Shown here: one piece after another, positions 61,374-64,000 of the stretch
Numbering within the stretch: the first letter of the stretch is position 1
Layout of the letters: each line of letters starts with the position of its first letter
From: Pterois miles
Lineage: Eukaryota > Chordata > Actinopteri > Perciformes > Scorpaenidae
Direction: 5' to 3'
Assembly (NCBI GenBank): GCA_947000775.1
Contig: CAMQGK010000318.1
Span: 6,842,501 to 6,906,500 of the forward strand
DNA: 64,000 nucleotides
The notes under the pieces: generated by a model
Database searches by the model: none
Seen by the model: the letters and a program-made list of their open reading frames with translations, nothing else
What the model was told of the DNA's origin: nothing
Translations under genes and position numbers: made by a program

Positions 61374-62647
61374 AACAATTACAAAGGGAAGCTGGCCGTC
61401 AGACAGAGACACCCAGTGGACACGCACCTCTACCGTTCAACCAGTCTGTCTCTGTGTGTGTAATTACATGTCTCTTTTGTTTTTACTCTGACTCTCATTC
61501 ACGGTTTTCTGTCAGTCCAGTCTTTCTGCTCTCATTATCACATTTTCCTTCCTCGCCCTGTCCTTTTACACAATATATTTACACAGCACACCCATCTGTG
61601 AACAATCTAATTTTCAGTCTAAAACAAGGGGCCGCAGAGGGATTAAATTTGCCCTACAATATGTCATGCACTAAGATAAATCTGTGTCTGCTGATGTAAA
61701 ACAATACAGAGCACTAGTTGTATTTTCAAGTGTCTGATTATGGTGATAGCGTCTCATCTGTTGTTGCAGCACACAGTTGTGTGCGCAGGTTCATCACTGA
61801 GGTTCTGTGAGTATTAGGTAACATAGGACTGATGACTATAGTATCATATTAAAGGGCCTAATTGTAAAACCGCTAAGCTTCTGTATCTCTGGCAGCAGTT
61901 TGGAGATTAATTGCACTTTGTATTTTTTGGCTTCTTGGAACTGGGGAGAGCGAGAGGATTGCATCATTGTGTGCTACTTGCAGAGACTGTTGCTGGAGCA
62001 CACTATGGGCTACAGATGAGTGCTGCTGCAGTAATTACATCCTGTGAGTGTGTGTGTGTGTACGTACGTGCGTTAACAACTCTAATTAGCATGCTCAGGA
62101 GAACTCGATGACTTAACAATTGACCGTGAAGTCAGCGCATACATTTAGCAGCTTTTATCTCTCATCCATGACTTTTTTTCTTAAAATTTGTGTGTCCAAA
62201 ATATTCCAAATCGTTTCCCTCCTTATCAGCCGTTCAGGGCCCCGCTGGGTTCTGTTAACCCCGGTGCCATATTCAAATGAGGGTCCTAAAGGTTTAGGGT
62301 TAATAATTAGCCTGTCAAAATGTGTCAGGGAGGTGTGATATTGTGTGCTAGTGAGGGTCAGCCTAATTAACTCAGGGCCATTGTCAATAAGTCATGTGTG
62401 AACCAGATGAGGTTCATCAGTGCATAATACTTATGCACACACACACGTTAACACACATTTAAACATGTAACCCGTGTGGGAAAAAAAGCCTCTTTTCGCT
62501 TTCCCTCTTACAGGCTTGTATGTGGATGCATAAAATCTGTTTGCTCAGAAATATTTCACAAAAAAATTGTAACTAAGATGTAGTCGGTCTCTCCCTGTCG
62601 CACATGCAGAGTCTCTGAAAGTAGCTGGCTGCACTCGCACTCTTTAC

Positions 62648-62671
62648 AAAAAAAAAAAAAAAAAAAAAAAA
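62648..62671. repeat. poly(A)24 tract
   Basis: 24 A residues in intron 9. Confidence 0.9.
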
Positions 62672-64000
62672 GTGTGAGAAAAGTTTGTGAGTGACACGGT
62701 TCAGCCGGGAAATGTAAGCTCTCCCTTTGAGCCTGTGGCTAAAAATAGCTTTCTGTGCCAGTCCAGCTCTGTAGGCCATGTTTTGAAGTAGCAACGTGAA
62801 GCTTATACCCAGCTCAGAGTTTTAGGAGGTCACACTCTCTTAAGTAGACCATATTCACCCCAGTTTGACAGACAGACAGATCAGGATGGGCACAAATGCA
62901 CATAGAACAGCGAAAAAAAATGCATATAGATTCTCATAACATGCTATATACTGTATATGTAAATGATAGCTGTTTAAAGTTGCTAAATCTGTTCACACTC
63001 AAAGATAATCCAGAACGATTATGTATAATTAACATTTTAACATTTTAAGGCAGTGTATATAATCACAGTGACTGTGCCATATGATTAATGTGGTAGAGCA
63101 GGGGAAACCAGCCCTCTCATATACAGTTAAGTGTAACTTCCTTCAACGCGCCACCCTGTAACACTTCAGAATAAGGTTGCGTCACCTTTACTCCCTACAG
63201 CTCATGATTTTCACTCCATCTCTGCCCGTTCTTGTATTTTATCTGCTGTCCTCCACGTTATTTTTACTGATAACATACATCTTTTAGTAAAACATTTGGA
63301 AAACGTTGCTTTTAGCAGCTTTCTAGCAGAGATTAAATTATTATTTTGTCGACCATGCAGTCATTATACATGAAATGAACTACTGCAGTGGAATCGCAGA
63401 CAGTGGCATGAGAGGGAATACGAATGTGAACGGGTAGAAAACTGCTCTGGTTAGCAAGCAGATGGCCCTCGTGACGCACACCAGAGCATGCCTGAGACGT
63501 GTGTCTTGGTGTGTGTATGTGTGTGTGTTAGATGGGTATTGTGTCTTTCTGTTTGATGTCATGGAGGTGTACTGTATGTGTGTGCAAAGCAGGAGACACA
63601 GGAGGTGAGAAGACAGACTGACAGACAGATGGACAGACATGGTCAGGATCCAACCCCACGGCAGGGTCACTCAGCCGAGACATTCAATCTGAAATGCACT
63701 TGGCATCGGAGATTATGCTGGATAATTTAATGGGATATATTATTTTAACAGTATGCTGTATATTTTAATTAGTCCTTAGTCTAGTTACAGTGAAATTTTA
63801 ATTCATATAAAATAAATGTAAAATAGCCTCTTTGAGCTGCAGACAAACAGCAAGGCTTTATTTTTATTAGATTTTGCAGTAATAAAAAAAAAAAGGAAAA
63901 TAAGATGTTAACAAAGGCAATGACCTGGAAAAGCAAAGAAAGGACTTTTCAACAAGGCAGCTTGGGACATAACTGAATTTGGCTAAAATGTGCAGCTTTG

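Larger units (their letters stand above)
61124..64000 (+). other. nfatc3: nfatc3 intron 9, running off the window
   Basis: It starts gtaaga. It holds the candidate alternative last exon (61195-61373) and a poly(A)24 tract at 62648-62671. The canonical last exon (V-N-E-I-I-G...) was searched for by eye and not found. I see no other gene from 61380 to 64000. Confidence 0.75.

Overview
The window is vertebrate, almost certainly ray-finned fish, nuclear DNA. It carries one recognisable protein-coding gene on the + strand, an nfatc3 orthologue (nuclear factor of activated T cells, cytoplasmic 3). The gene is spread over nine visible coding exons between 6040 and 61123, with large introns full of microsatellites, tRNA-derived SINEs and short DNA transposons of the hAT and Tigger type. 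The combination of long pure (GT)n and (GA)n arrays, these SINEs and these hAT families points to a teleost, probably a percomorph. The species cannot be named, and nfatc3a cannot be told from nfatc3b here.

Layout. 1-5500: upstream flank with a GT microsatellite, a telomere-like minisatellite, a tRNA-SINE and a two-unit tandem repeat. About 5500-6039: promoter and leader, with a palindromic CRE and two short upstream ORFs. Exon 1 6040-6130; intron 1 (20.9 kb) 6131-27020, which holds a good candidate alternative first exon ending at 13772; exon 2 27021-28197 (calcineurin-binding regulatory domain); intron 2; exon 3 34009-34171; intron 3 (16 kb); exon 4 50150-50349; exon 5 50830-51002; exon 6 51508-51648; intron 6; exon 7 57666-57721; exon 8 57873-57999; exon 9 60032-61123; then intron 9 to the window end. 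Every junction has GT-AG borders, and splice phases run 1,2,0,2,1,1,0,1,1 without a break. This gives 1,073 full codons. The usual last exon, about 40 residues in human NFATC3, is not seen and presumably lies beyond 64000.

The protein has the expected order: acidic N-terminal motif, PxIxIT calcineurin docking site, serine-rich region, three SP repeats with a basic NLS, LxVP docking site, Rel-homology DNA-binding domain (exons 3-8), and a long Pro/Ser-rich C-terminal activation domain (exon 9) with two SUMO consensus sites.

The observations most worth checking concern transcript diversity: a phase-compatible alternative first exon (MLCATSP-), a phase-compatible alternative last exon after exon 9 (61195-61373), a consensus donor inside exon 9, and an immediate stop on retention of intron 2. 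Structurally, intron 3 contains a foldback element of about 0.7 kb with long inverted arms, a pure (GA)89 array, and a cluster of oppositely oriented GT and CA arrays. I saw no second host gene, true tRNA or rRNA gene, or CRISPR array, and no system that is clearly new to biology.
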